From the NCBI GenBank assembly GCA_041665065.1, contig JBAYJM010000007.1:1-46113 (forward strand): 46,113 nucleotides of DNA. Reading direction: 5' to 3'. How positions within the stretch are numbered: position 1 is the stretch's first letter; every line of letters begins with the position of its first letter. Made by a program: the position numbers and the translations under genes. Shown in pieces: positions 13,297 to 20,198 of the stretch. The notes beneath the pieces are model-generated. The model had not been told where the DNA came from. It did no database searches and saw only the letters and a program-made list of their open reading frames with translations. The stretch comes from JBAYJM01 sp041665065. GTDB lineage: Bacteria > Patescibacteriota > Patescibacteriia > 2-01-FULL-39-33.

Positions 13297-13348
13297 GGGG
13301 CTCCCTCCTCTAAGTGGTGGCACGAATAGCCAGGTAAAAACAATATAT

Positions 13349-13377
13349 AATTTACATAGTTTTATGGCATTTGTCAA
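13349..13377 (-). promoter_or_regulatory. Promoter of the 51-residue basic protein gene
   Basis: On the minus strand TTGACA (13372-13377), 17 bases, TAAATT (13349-13354, 4/6 match). TATATTG just downstream is an alternative -10 box. The leader would be about 45 bases with GGAGGGAG before the ATG. Confidence 0.5.
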
Positions 13378-13390
13378 GATTTAAATAAAA

Positions 13391-13421
13391 AAACGAAGCG
13401 GCGTAATGCGATCGCCGCTTC
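13391..13421 (-). terminator. Intrinsic terminator after the 45-residue basic protein
   Basis: GAAGCGGCG (13395-13403) and CGCCGCTTC (13413-13421) form a perfect 9-bp stem with a 9-base loop. On the minus strand GTTTTTTTATTT follows. Confidence 0.92.
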
Positions 13422-13442
13422 TACGGATTGAGCTGAACATCT

Positions 13443-13580
13443 TCAGTCTTTCTTTTCGGCCACTACTGGTCGTGGCCGAGGAGGAGGATTTCCGCCTCGT
13501 GGTGGCCTCATGTGGCCATTCCCACGCTTACCCCTCATGGCTTCATGGCCACCTTTTTTACCCTCTTTCTTCGCGCCCAT
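13443..13580 (-). CDS. Small very basic Gly/Pro/Arg-rich protein (45 aa)
   Basis: The ATG at 13580 is preceded by AGGGAGGA at good spacing, and the frame ends in TGA at 13443. The N-terminus is MGAKKEGKKGGHEAMRGKRG, then HMRPPRGGNPPPRPRPVVAE and a KKD end. Like its neighbour at 13141-13296 it is short, strongly basic and rich in Gly, Pro and Arg, has no Cys, and sits in its own promoter-terminator unit. The two are not clearly homologous by alignment but match in size, composition and gene layout. Nucleic-acid binding or a disordered protein is the likely nature; no family is recognised. Confidence 0.65.
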   Translation of the reverse strand: MGAKKEGKKGGHEAMRGKRGNGHMRPPRGGNPPPRPRPVVAEKKD

Positions 13581-13618
13581 GCGTATCCTCCCTATGCAAC
13601 ACCTGTTGCATTAATTTT

Positions 13619-13647
13619 ATAGTAGTAATTATTAAGGCTTTCGTCAA
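13619..13647 (-). promoter_or_regulatory. Promoter of the 45-residue basic protein gene
   Basis: On the minus strand TTGACG (13642-13647), 17 bases, TACTAT (13619-13624, 4/6 match). The leader, about 32 bases, contains AGGGAGGA ahead of the ATG. Confidence 0.5.
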
Positions 13648-13697
13648 CAAAAAAAACACCCCAGATTTTATTCTGCGATGTTTTAATTATTATGCTA

Positions 13698-14825
13698 TTA
13701 AACTTTTTCCCATTCAAACTCTTCTCTTCCAAAATGACCGTGACTAGCAGTCTGCTGGAAAATCGGCCTTCTTAAATTCAAAAACTGAATTATTCCTTTT
13801 GGGGTTAAGTCGTAACTATTTAAGATAAAATTTACAGCCTCAACCTCATGAGCCTTTTCTCCCGACATTATTTCAACACTGATATCAACCGGCTTGGCAA
13901 CGCCAATGGCATATGCCAATCTAACCTCTATTTCATTTCCATAGCCAAGTGAAACCAACTTCTTTGCCAAGTGTCTTGCCATGTAGGCGGCACTTCGATC
14001 AACCTTGCTTGGATCTTTGCCGGAAAATGCCCCGCCGCCAATTCTGCCAATTCCGCCATAGGTATCGACTGCTAATTTTCTGCCTGTCACACCGCAATCT
14101 CCAAATGGGCCGCCAACCTCGAATCTACCGGTTGGATTGATGTAGATTTTAGTGTTTTCTGATTGGACTGAATTTAAATGAGGATTAATGACTGGCCCGG
14201 TTTTTAGCCATTTTCCGGCAACCGGGATTACTACTTCATTATAAATATATTCTTCTAAATCCTTTTGAGAGATTTCCGGAACATGCTGAGTTGAAATAAT
14301 AATGGAATCAGCTGACACAGGCTTGCCGTCCAGATATTTAATTGTCACCTGCGCTTTGCCGTCCGGTCTAAGCGGGCTATTGCCGGCCTTTCGAAGTTCG
14401 GCGAGACGCTTGCAGATTTGATGAGATAATAAAAGTGGTAAAGGAAGCATTTCCTTTGTTTCGCTCGTTGCGTAGCCATACATCATGCCTTGATCGCCTG
14501 CTCCGCCCGTATCTACTCCCTGGGCAATATCGGGTGATTGCTTGCTGACCAAAATTTGAATGTTAAAACCGTCTATTTCCGATTGGCTGTAGCCAATTTG
14601 TTTTAAGGTTGTTTTGGCAATTCCAATAAAATCCAAATCAGCCAAAGTTGTAATCTCACCGGCAATAATTAAATTATTATCTTTTATCAAACACTCGCAA
14701 GCAACGCGAGACGATGGATCGACTGTTAAGCAAGCATCGAGTACTGCATCACTGATTTGATCGCACATTTTATCCGGATGCCCCTCACAAACGGATTCAC
14801 AAGTTTTTAAAGTAACGTTAGGCAT
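13698..14825 (-). CDS. metK: S-adenosylmethionine synthetase
   Basis: MetK condenses ATP and methionine to S-adenosylmethionine in the cytoplasm, the methyl donor for, among others, the methylase in this window. Conserved signatures are present: ESVCEGHPDKMCDQISD near the N-terminus, GAGDQGMMYGYA (the hexapeptide-type methionine/ATP loop), FEVGGPFGDCGVTGRK, and GGGAFSGKDPSKVDRSAAY near residue 255-275. The length of 375 residues is normal. I use the ATG at 14825 (MPNVTLKT), not the in-frame ATG at 14870, which would add 15 Lys/Asn-rich residues encoded inside the riboswitch terminator region. It is preceded by a SAM-I riboswitch, so it should be repressed by its own product. Confidence 0.98.
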   Translation of the reverse strand: MPNVTLKTCESVCEGHPDKMCDQISDAVLDACLTVDPSSRVACECLIKDNNLIIAGEITTLADLDFIGIAKTTLKQIGYSQSEIDGFNIQILVSKQSPDIAQGVDTGGAGDQGMMYGYATSETKEMLPLPLLLSHQICKRLAELRKAGNSPLRPDGKAQVTIKYLDGKPVSADSIIISTQHVPEISQKDLEEYIYNEVVIPVAGKWLKTGPVINPHLNSVQSENTKIYINPTGRFEVGGPFGDCGVTGRKLAVDTYGGIGRIGGGAFSGKDPSKVDRSAAYMARHLAKKLVSLGYGNEIEVRLAYAIGVAKPVDISVEIMSGEKAHEVEAVNFILNSYDLTPKGIIQFLNLRRPIFQQTASHGHFGREEFEWEKV

Positions 14826-14868
14826 AGTTTTTTTATTATTATTCTTCCCCTGAATGATTTTCACAAAC

Positions 14869-14925
14869 AAAAAATCCTAACTGCAATGAGAAAGAATTTA
14901 CGACCTTTATCTCTCCCCTTTGCAG
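14869..14925 (-). terminator. Likely expression-platform terminator of the metK riboswitch
   Basis: On the minus strand CTGCAA (14920-14925) plus GAGA pairs with TCTC plus TTGCAG (14881-14886), and TTAGGATTTTTT follows, so the U-run is offset by 6 bases. The stem has internal loops and a roughly 20-base apical loop. It sits between the aptamer and the metK ATG, where S-box riboswitches place their terminator. An alternative small stem (CGTC-TTTT-GACG at 14927-14938) could compete with it. Confidence 0.5.
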
Positions 14926-14934
14926 GCCGTCAAA

Positions 14935-15035
14935 AGACGAGCCAGGGCCAGATTTGGCACCTTTCCGGTGGAATTTCCCGGCGGTTGTCGGCGGATCACA
15001 GGGCTGGTTCCCTCACCGCACTCTTGATAATTTAA
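14935..15035 (-). ncRNA. SAM-I (S-box) riboswitch controlling metK
   Basis: Read on the minus strand, the leader contains the conserved S-box elements in order: TTATCAAGAG, then GGTGAGGGA, CAGCCC with TGA, the GACAACC segment, and AAGGTGCCAAAT before CTGGC. The core matches the SAM-I consensus (ATCAAGAG, GAGGGA, GGCAACC-like, GGTGC-AAT). It sits between the promoter near 15050 and metK, the expected target, so SAM should lower expression. GACAACC in place of GGCAACC is a mild deviation. Exact ends are approximate. Confidence 0.88.
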
Positions 15036-15046
15036 ATTGTGGAATT

Positions 15047-15075
15047 ATTATAGCAATTAATTATTTAGAGTGCAA
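15047..15075 (-). promoter_or_regulatory. Probable promoter of the riboswitch/metK unit
   Basis: On the minus strand TATAAT (15047-15052) is perfect; TTGCAC (15070-15075) with a 17-base spacer is a weak -35 (3/6). The start would be near 15040, just ahead of the aptamer. Confidence 0.55.
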
Positions 15076-15077
15076 AT

Positions 15078-15114
15078 AAAACAAAAAGGCTTTATTTTTA
15101 AGCCTTTTTGTTTT
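15078..15114 (-). terminator. Intrinsic terminator, symmetric and probably bidirectional
   Basis: AAAACAAAAAGGCTT (15078-15092) and AAGCCTTTTTGTTTT (15100-15114) are perfectly complementary around 7 bases, with A- and T-rich outer arms giving U-runs in both directions. On the minus strand it ends the lipase/membrane-protein unit. Confidence 0.9.
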
Positions 15115-15135
15115 CTACTGCTAAATTAAATTTAA

Positions 15136-15546
15136 TTATTTTTGAAAAATCCTTAATAGAAATTTTGACAATAACCTACCACAATAAAATAGTAAGGCAC
15201 TAAGAGCAATAATTATTATAATAATAATTATATTTTGTAAAATAAGATAAAAATCATAAAATTCTGAGGCGTTTAAAAAAAACAAAATTGCAATAAAATT
15301 TAAAATAGTAAAAGTTATAAATTTAAATCCTTTTCCATAATTAAATATGGTTGATAAAAACCCCAAAAAGAATTGAAAAAATAAATAGACCATAATAAAA
15401 ATCCAACCAAAAAGAGCATAAGCAGAAAAAAAACCACTACCACTAAAATAATTTCCAAATAAAATTCCAAATAAAATTCCAAATAACAAAGGTAAAAAAA
15501 TAATTAAGATTGTAAATAATAATGTTTTTTTAAACATAAATTTCAT
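15136..15546 (-). CDS. Small multi-pass membrane protein of unknown function
   Basis: The 136-residue protein is almost entirely hydrophobic with about four membrane segments: TLLFTILIIFLPLLFGILFG, SAYALFGWIFIMVYLFFQFF, FITFTILNFIAILFFL and an Ile-run segment (IIIIIIIIALSALLFYCG). It ends in a short basic tail (LLSKFLLRIFQK). No family is recognised. The ATG overlaps the stop of the upstream hydrolase gene by 4 bases (ATGA-type overlap), so the two are translationally coupled. A partner or exporter/immunity-like role toward the hydrolase is only a guess. Confidence 0.75.
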   Translation of the reverse strand: MKFMFKKTLLFTILIIFLPLLFGILFGILFGNYFSGSGFFSAYALFGWIFIMVYLFFQFFLGFLSTIFNYGKGFKFITFTILNFIAILFFLNASEFYDFYLILQNIIIIIIIIALSALLFYCGRLLSKFLLRIFQK

Positions 15547-18260
15547 AAATTAATTTTTAAATAATCGCTGTCTGCTTTTATTATATCATAATTTTTTTGT
15601 TTAATTTTATTTTGTCTTAATAAATTAGCAAGTTGTTTATTAAAGTTATCCAATTTTGAGTCAATAATCTCATCTCTTTCTTTTTCAAGCCTGGCAATAG
15701 CCCTACCTGCTTCCTTAATCAGCTTTTCTCTTAGCCTGCCTCCTATCTGACCCTTAGCTTTATTTAAAATATCAATTGCCACATCAATGGCTTTTAATTT
15801 TAATTGCAACTGCCCTAGAGGTGGTAAAAGTTTATTATGAGCCTCTTTAGAAATTAATTTTCTTTTATATAATCCATTAATTCCTAAAATCATATTTTTT
15901 AGATCAGTAATAATACTAAATTCTACAGTTAAACTGGAAATATTTCCCGCTAAGTCGCTAGCCGTAACCGTAAAATCATGCTTGCCCACAGAGTAATTAA
16001 ACAAATCAATCGTTGTAGTATTTATAGACTGATTATCTATCGCTAGAGTGGTCGTAGCTAGGCCGGGAAAATCATCCTTAGTCGTATATTCAATATTTAA
16101 TTTTTGCAAACGATAATATGGCGTGCTTGAAACCGGACTTGCAATATTAATTATCGGCGCATCAAAATCCTGGGGATTTAAATCTCCAAGCGGATCAGTT
16201 GAGCTAACATAATCTATTTTAAAGTCCTGTTTTTGACCAACAGAGATATTGCCTTTAAATTCTTTTTCGATATTATTATTTTGATCATCAATATAAGCAA
16301 GACTTAGCCGATATTGCCCATCATCCGTTCCCAATAAATCTATTCTATATTTTCCCTCAATCGGCTCTGGAATAAGGGCAAACTCCATTTCATCTTCATT
16401 ATAGTAGAAAGCGCCATGTATTTCATTAATGTTTTGGCCGAGACTATTGCGTCCCAACTCTTTGCCATCAGGCGCAGTAATTAGAAAATCAGCCGGTGAG
16501 AAAATTCTAATTATAAAATATTTACTGAAACTGTTTGTTTTAATAAACATAATAGGCATCTTTCCAGTCAAAAATTCTATAACATATTTTTGCGCATCCG
16601 TAACCACATCGCCATGGGTAGTATCAAGCATTGTAACTTCTTCATCAAAAAATAAGCCATCATTACTCATTTGAGGCACAGTTTCATCGCCCGGACCAAA
16701 TTCCAAACCATGATCGCCCAAAACACTGTCATAATTATGAGGATAGCCGTTTTCCCATTTGGCATTATCAAATTCCTTATCTTCAACTTTAATATAATTT
16801 AAAGTGTCATTCTTCCTGTCATTAGCAATTATATTTAAAATACTAACATCATCTAATTTTTTCATGTTTTCTGGCCTATTTAATAGCTCCAAAAAATAAT
16901 TCTGAGGATAATTATTAGGATACGTTCTTAATTGGCCAGATGAATGCTCTTTCAAGTAATCATATATAGGCAAAAGATCACGTATCGATGGAATATCCTC
17001 TCTGATATAATCAAATATGCTTTGATGATGGTTTCTATTTGCTTCTAGCTCAAATATATACTTTTTTACAAAATCATTAGGGTTACTACTAAGCTCGCCA
17101 CCTTCCCAAGCCAAATATGCATCGACAGCACCTTTATGCGGAGTAGCTAAAAAAACCAACTTATCAACATCATTTTTATAATAAATACTTTCAATGTATG
17201 ATCGCGCCAACAAGCCACCCATTGAATGGCCAATTATATCCACCCTATCACTACCACTAATTTCTTTGACCTCCTGGACTTTCCGCATCAAATCATCAGT
17301 ATTAGAAGCATTGCTAAATCGCCAGTCATACGGAAAAGCAAATAATGTTTTTCCCTCTTCATAACCTGCGAGTTTCAATGCTTCCCACAAATTATCATAC
17401 GTATTTAAAATAGGATCGAGCTCATATTTATCGCCCAACTTCCAACTCCCCAAAATCCCGGGAATCAAAATCACCGGATTTATGCCTTTTTTAAATAACT
17501 CAATCGGCTTGCTAACATAAGGCTGGGAATTTGCCGGCCCAGATATTATTGTGCCTTTTATATCGGGATAGGCCACAGTAGGACCATCTTGATGTCCCCA
17601 ATAGTTATTAGTTAGATCAATTTCCTCAGGTGTTTGATTTATTAATATGGTACCACAAAAATCTATTCCGCCAAGATCACTGCAAAAACCTGGATTATAT
17701 ATATTAGAGTTATTTATTTTAAAATTAGAAATAAGATCAAAAATCTGACCGCTATTATTTATAATTGAAGAATGATTGATATAAAAATGATCGGTCAAAG
17801 GATGCGTCGTAATCACTCCGGCATCCATATCCAAACGTTTTCCGCCGTATTCAACTATGGCATAATTTATATCCACCCCGGATCCCGGTCCAGAAATAAT
17901 TCCATACCAATCGCCTGGCGACGGCTGGTCAACAACGCCATCACTGTCGCCACCGACAGAATCATCTTTTATTGAAGTGATAATAACTGGCTTTTCTGAT
18001 GTACCATTTATTACCAACCTGCCACCAACAGCAATGGTAGTATTTTTACCCATCTTTAAAATTGTCCCATTGGTAATCGTCAGGGTAACGCTATCGTCAA
18101 TTGTTAAACTGTCATCATCATGGAAAATTTTTACATCACCACTATCCCAAACAGTGTCATTACTAATAATGATTTCCTCAGCTTTTGCCATTTTTGGCAA
18201 AAACAAAAATCCGCTTATGACAAAAAAGCAGACTAGCAAAAAAAGATTAAATTTTTTCAT
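15543..18260 (-). CDS. Secreted beta-helix/alpha-beta hydrolase (LCAT/lipase-like) multidomain protein
   Basis: The 905-residue protein has a signal peptide (1-27, KKFNLFLLVCFFVISGFLFLP, cleavage near KAEE). A right-handed beta-helix-like region (about 30-235) is followed by an alpha/beta hydrolase (about 260-590): PVILIPGILGSW with the oxyanion segment, GHSMGG at 344-349 (nucleophile Ser346), a GDETVPQMS acid segment and THGDVV supplying His. The pattern resembles LCAT-type lipases/esterases. Next come two beta-sandwich regions (about 590-810, including an Ig-like SSTPYYRLQKLNIEYTTKDD) and a C-terminal Lys/Glu helix (about 820-905). It is presumably extracellular or surface-attached; the substrate is unknown. 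Confidence 0.82.
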   Translation of the reverse strand: MKKFNLFLLVCFFVISGFLFLPKMAKAEEIIISNDTVWDSGDVKIFHDDDSLTIDDSVTLTITNGTILKMGKNTTIAVGGRLVINGTSEKPVIITSIKDDSVGGDSDGVVDQPSPGDWYGIISGPGSGVDINYAIVEYGGKRLDMDAGVITTHPLTDHFYINHSSIINNSGQIFDLISNFKINNSNIYNPGFCSDLGGIDFCGTILINQTPEEIDLTNNYWGHQDGPTVAYPDIKGTIISGPANSQPYVSKPIELFKKGINPVILIPGILGSWKLGDKYELDPILNTYDNLWEALKLAGYEEGKTLFAFPYDWRFSNASNTDDLMRKVQEVKEISGSDRVDIIGHSMGGLLARSYIESIYYKNDVDKLVFLATPHKGAVDAYLAWEGGELSSNPNDFVKKYIFELEANRNHHQSIFDYIREDIPSIRDLLPIYDYLKEHSSGQLRTYPNNYPQNYFLELLNRPENMKKLDDVSILNIIANDRKNDTLNYIKVEDKEFDNAKWENGYPHNYDSVLGDHGLEFGPGDETVPQMSNDGLFFDEEVTMLDTTHGDVVTDAQKYVIEFLTGKMPIMFIKTNSFSKYFIIRIFSPADFLITAPDGKELGRNSLGQNINEIHGAFYYNEDEMEFALIPEPIEGKYRIDLLGTDDGQYRLSLAYIDDQNNNIEKEFKGNISVGQKQDFKIDYVSSTDPLGDLNPQDFDAPIINIASPVSSTPYYRLQKLNIEYTTKDDFPGLATTTLAIDNQSINTTTIDLFNYSVGKHDFTVTASDLAGNISSLTVEFSIITDLKNMILGINGLYKRKLISKEAHNKLLPPLGQLQLKLKAIDVAIDILNKAKGQIGGRLREKLIKEAGRAIARLEKERDEIIDSKLDNFNKQLANLLRQNKIKQKNYDIIKADSDYLKINL

Positions 18261-18271
18261 TCCCCCTTTTA

Positions 18272-18334
18272 TTATTTTTTAAAATATATAAATAAGTATT
18301 CAATAAAAAAATACTCCACGGAGTATGTTTTCAT
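18272..18334 (-). CDS. Possible 20-residue leader ORF ahead of the hydrolase gene
   Basis: On the minus strand GGGAGGGG lies 5 bases before an ATG at 18334 that opens 20 codons (MKTYSVEYFFIEYLFIYFKK) and stops at 18272, 12 bases before the hydrolase ATG. The hairpin ATACTCC-AC-GGAGTAT (18311-18326) lies inside it and is followed by TTTTTTT, so translation could hinder formation of an early terminator. It may equally be chance; the peptide is low-complexity and AT-driven. Confidence 0.3.
   Translation of the reverse strand: MKTYSVEYFFIEYLFIYFKK
18305..18326 (-). terminator. Early hairpin plus U-run in the hydrolase leader
   Basis: ATACTCC (18311-18317) and GGAGTAT (18320-18326) form a 7-bp stem with a 2-base loop (in RNA effectively 6 bp around 4 bases). 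On the minus strand TTTTTTTATTG follows. It sits after the promoter at 18357-18385 and before the hydrolase ATG, so it would act as an attenuator rather than a gene-end terminator. Confidence 0.5.
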
Positions 18335-18356
18335 TATTCCCCTCCCAACTTATCTA

Positions 18357-18385
18357 ATTATACATCATTAAAAACAAGTGGACAA
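18357..18385 (-). promoter_or_regulatory. Probable promoter of the hydrolase/membrane-protein unit
   Basis: On the minus strand TTGTCC (18380-18385, 4/6), 17 bases, TATAAT (18357-18362, 6/6). Transcription would start near 18350. Confidence 0.6.
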
Positions 18386-18401
18386 TAATAATTTTTCAAT
18401 A

Positions 18402-18432
18402 AAATAAAAAGGGCGGCTCGCGCTAAGCCGCC
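18402..18432 (-). terminator. Second of two tandem terminators after the metalloprotease gene
   Basis: GGCGGCT (18412-18418) and AGCCGCC (18426-18432) form a 7-bp G/C-rich stem with a 7-base loop. On the minus strand CTTTTTATTTT follows. Confidence 0.85.
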
Positions 18433-18454
18433 ACCTCCGTAAAACGCGTCTTGC

Positions 18455-18481
18455 AAGAAAAAACAGCCTTTGAGGCTGTTT
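18455..18481 (-). terminator. First of two tandem terminators after the metalloprotease gene
   Basis: AAACAGCCT (18461-18469) and AGGCTGTTT (18473-18481) form a 9-bp stem with a 3-base loop. On the minus strand TTTTTTC follows. The stem overlaps the stop codon of the metalloprotease gene. Confidence 0.85.
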
Positions 18482-19469
18482 AGGAGCGTATATTACAAAC
18501 CGCATTCAATTGTTTTAAGTCGTTTTTTGACGGTTCTAAATTAGTGCCTTGATTATAATAATACATAATATCACTGGCAATATCACCATGATCCATTCCC
18601 AGCGCATGTCCAAGCTCATGTTCAAGCAACCTGACCAATTGATCCGCATTCTCAAATTCATAAACATTAATACGCTTCCCGTTTTCATCTTCAATATATA
18701 CGCCCTGTTCAAATCCACCCGACAATGGACTGCCAATACTATTATATGTCTTAACGTCTAACTGTAATTGTCCGGCCATAGTATTTAGCATCACCACCTC
18801 GGCATTTATAGTATCGACTAAGTTATTTAATTCCTTATTCTGTTTTTTGATTGTTTCAATCTGGGCGTCCAATGATTTTTTTTGCAACCTCAAATTTGTT
18901 GCTTCATTTTGTGGAACGCCTCCATTATTGTTCCAGTAATCCACCTTGGAATTATACTCGTCCAACTGACTTGTAAAAGAAATATTTAAATCATTTAAAA
19001 TTTTTTGCTTTGCGCTATATTCTAAATACAGCAAATCGTAATTTGACTTTAAAGCCTGATAAGAAGATTGATTTGAGTCTACCTTTAAGCCCAAATTTTT
19101 TAACCTATCAACTGCCGCCTGACGATAATCATAAACTAAATTAATTTTAATTTCTCCCTCCGGGGAGTAGGAAAATAATTCTTTTTGAGCCGCCTTGGAC
19201 CAAGGAGCAGATCCTTCTTTAATGTATTGGATAAGTTCATCCCGGGTTATGCCAAATTTTGGATCAATATTGCCGAGCGAATAGGTTAAGGGTTTCTCGC
19301 ATGAAACCGATATATTGATATATGAGGATAGATTTTTAAAACTAAAATGCGACATGGAGCCAACCTGAAAATAAGCAATAAAAACAAAACCAGCAATAAT
19401 CAAAAAGCCAAGGATAGTGATTATCCAAAAGAGACCAACATTAACGTAACTACTTTTTCTGTTTTGCAT
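18480..19469 (-). CDS. Membrane-anchored matrixin-like zinc metalloprotease
   Basis: The 329-residue protein has one N-terminal membrane segment (about 13-33, LFWIITILGFLIIAGFVFIAY). An extracytoplasmic region with a long predicted coiled coil follows (about 150-230, rich in Lys, Asn, Leu and Gln), then a C-terminal protease core. HELGHALGMDH at 284-294 is the full HExxHxxGxxH metzincin motif, and SDIMYY (Met302) supplies the Met-turn, as in matrixins (family M10). The pre-motif sequence ADQLVRLLEHELGH is typical of short bacterial matrixins. The N-terminal part of a matrixin domain is spread around residues 45-125, so the coiled coil looks like an insertion. The start codon directly follows the stop of the small HExxH gene at 19470. 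Confidence 0.85.
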   Translation of the reverse strand: MQNRKSSYVNVGLFWIITILGFLIIAGFVFIAYFQVGSMSHFSFKNLSSYINISVSCEKPLTYSLGNIDPKFGITRDELIQYIKEGSAPWSKAAQKELFSYSPEGEIKINLVYDYRQAAVDRLKNLGLKVDSNQSSYQALKSNYDLLYLEYSAKQKILNDLNISFTSQLDEYNSKVDYWNNNGGVPQNEATNLRLQKKSLDAQIETIKKQNKELNNLVDTINAEVVMLNTMAGQLQLDVKTYNSIGSPLSGGFEQGVYIEDENGKRINVYEFENADQLVRLLEHELGHALGMDHGDIASDIMYYYNQGTNLEPSKNDLKQLNAVCNIRS

Positions 19470-19748
19470 TTATTTTGTTCTGCGATATTTATTATAATAC
19501 ATCTTTTTAATCCCAGAATCCATTTTCCTCAATCTGATTTCTGTCAACCTTTTGATTTCCCTTTCGCCTAGCTGCGGATATATCCTATGTGTTTCCTCAT
19601 GAATAATGGTATCTATAATTCCCCCTCGGCCAAGCTTTTTGGATTTATGCTTATTAACCCTAATAACTTTTCTGTGATAATTTATCTCGCCGTAATCTTT
19701 CATTTTATTATCAACCAGCCTGACCCAGCTGTCTTTGTTGTTTGCCAT
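19470..19748 (-). CDS. Small HExxH-containing protein (92 aa), possible minimal metalloprotease
   Basis: The protein is short and basic. IIDTIIHEETHRIYPQLGEREI contains HEETH at residues 50-54, the zinc-protease HExxH pattern, with Glu64 or Glu70 as possible third ligands. It lacks the hydrophobic core expected of a full protease domain, and there is no signal peptide or membrane segment. It may be a SprT-like or phage-like minimal peptidase, or a non-enzymatic relative; I cannot decide. It is directly upstream of, and abuts, the matrixin-like gene, so the two are co-transcribed and may act together. Confidence 0.65.
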   Translation of the reverse strand: MANNKDSWVRLVDNKMKDYGEINYHRKVIRVNKHKSKKLGRGGIIDTIIHEETHRIYPQLGEREIKRLTEIRLRKMDSGIKKMYYNKYRRTK

Positions 19749-19882
19749 ATTAATATAAATTATTAGTTATTTCAACACTAAAAACGGCTAATTAACTTGT
19801 ACTTAATTATTTTCAGATATATTTAACCTTGCCCAAAGGTCAGTTAAATCATTCTAAATTACAATAAAATTATTAAAAAAAT

Positions 19883-20149
19883 ATGATGTGGTATATGTAT
19901 AATAATATGTACAATGGGGGCTATGGATTTTGGATTTTTGACGTGCTTTTTGCAATTGTTTTTTGGGTTCTGATTATTTGGCTAATAGTCGTTTTAATAA
20001 GATGGCTCAGTCATCCGCATGGAGATGAAAATCATATCCGACACAAAGACAATACCGCTCTTAAAATAATCGAGGAGCGTTATGCTAGGGGTGAAATTAA
20101 TAAGGATGAATTTGAACAAAAGAAAAAAGACCTGACATCAAATCAATAA
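19883..20149 (+). CDS. SHOCT-domain small membrane protein
   Basis: The 88-residue protein starts with a Met/Tyr/Asn-rich stretch (MMWYMYNNMYNGGYGF), followed by one membrane segment (about 18-43, FDVLFAIVFWVLIIWLIVVLIRWL), a short linker and a C-terminal SHOCT motif (about 58-84): ALKIIEERYARGEINKDEFEQKKKDL. SHOCT (short C-terminal) domains occur at the ends of many small membrane proteins; the function is not established, and oligomerisation is suggested. It is monocistronic on the plus strand. TACAAT at 19860-19865 may be its -10 box. It ends at a bidirectional terminator shared with the convergent giant protein gene. Confidence 0.88.
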   Translation: MMWYMYNNMYNGGYGFWIFDVLFAIVFWVLIIWLIVVLIRWLSHPHGDENHIRHKDNTALKIIEERYARGEINKDEFEQKKKDLTSNQ

Positions 20150-20156
20150 GTGACAA

Positions 20157-20188
20157 ATTAATAGCCGATTTAAAAATCGGCTATTAAT
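20157..20188. terminator. Bidirectional terminator between convergent genes
   Basis: ATTAATAGCCGATT (20157-20170) and AATCGGCTATTAAT (20175-20188) form a perfect 14-bp stem with a 4-base loop. It lies 7 bases after the SHOCT gene stop and 11 bases after the minus-strand giant gene. The U-tracts are modest (TTTAAA on either side). Confidence 0.8.
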
Positions 20189-20198
20189 TTAAAATAAA

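Noticed and set aside
13075..13329. Plus-strand frame across the 51-residue basic protein gene
   Set aside because: It is antisense to a minus-strand gene with its own promoter, ribosome site and terminator, and its translation is low-complexity.
13698..14870. metK starting at 14870
   Set aside because: The additional 15 residues (Lys/Asn-rich) are not found at the N-terminus of MetK, and the DNA there belongs to the riboswitch terminator.
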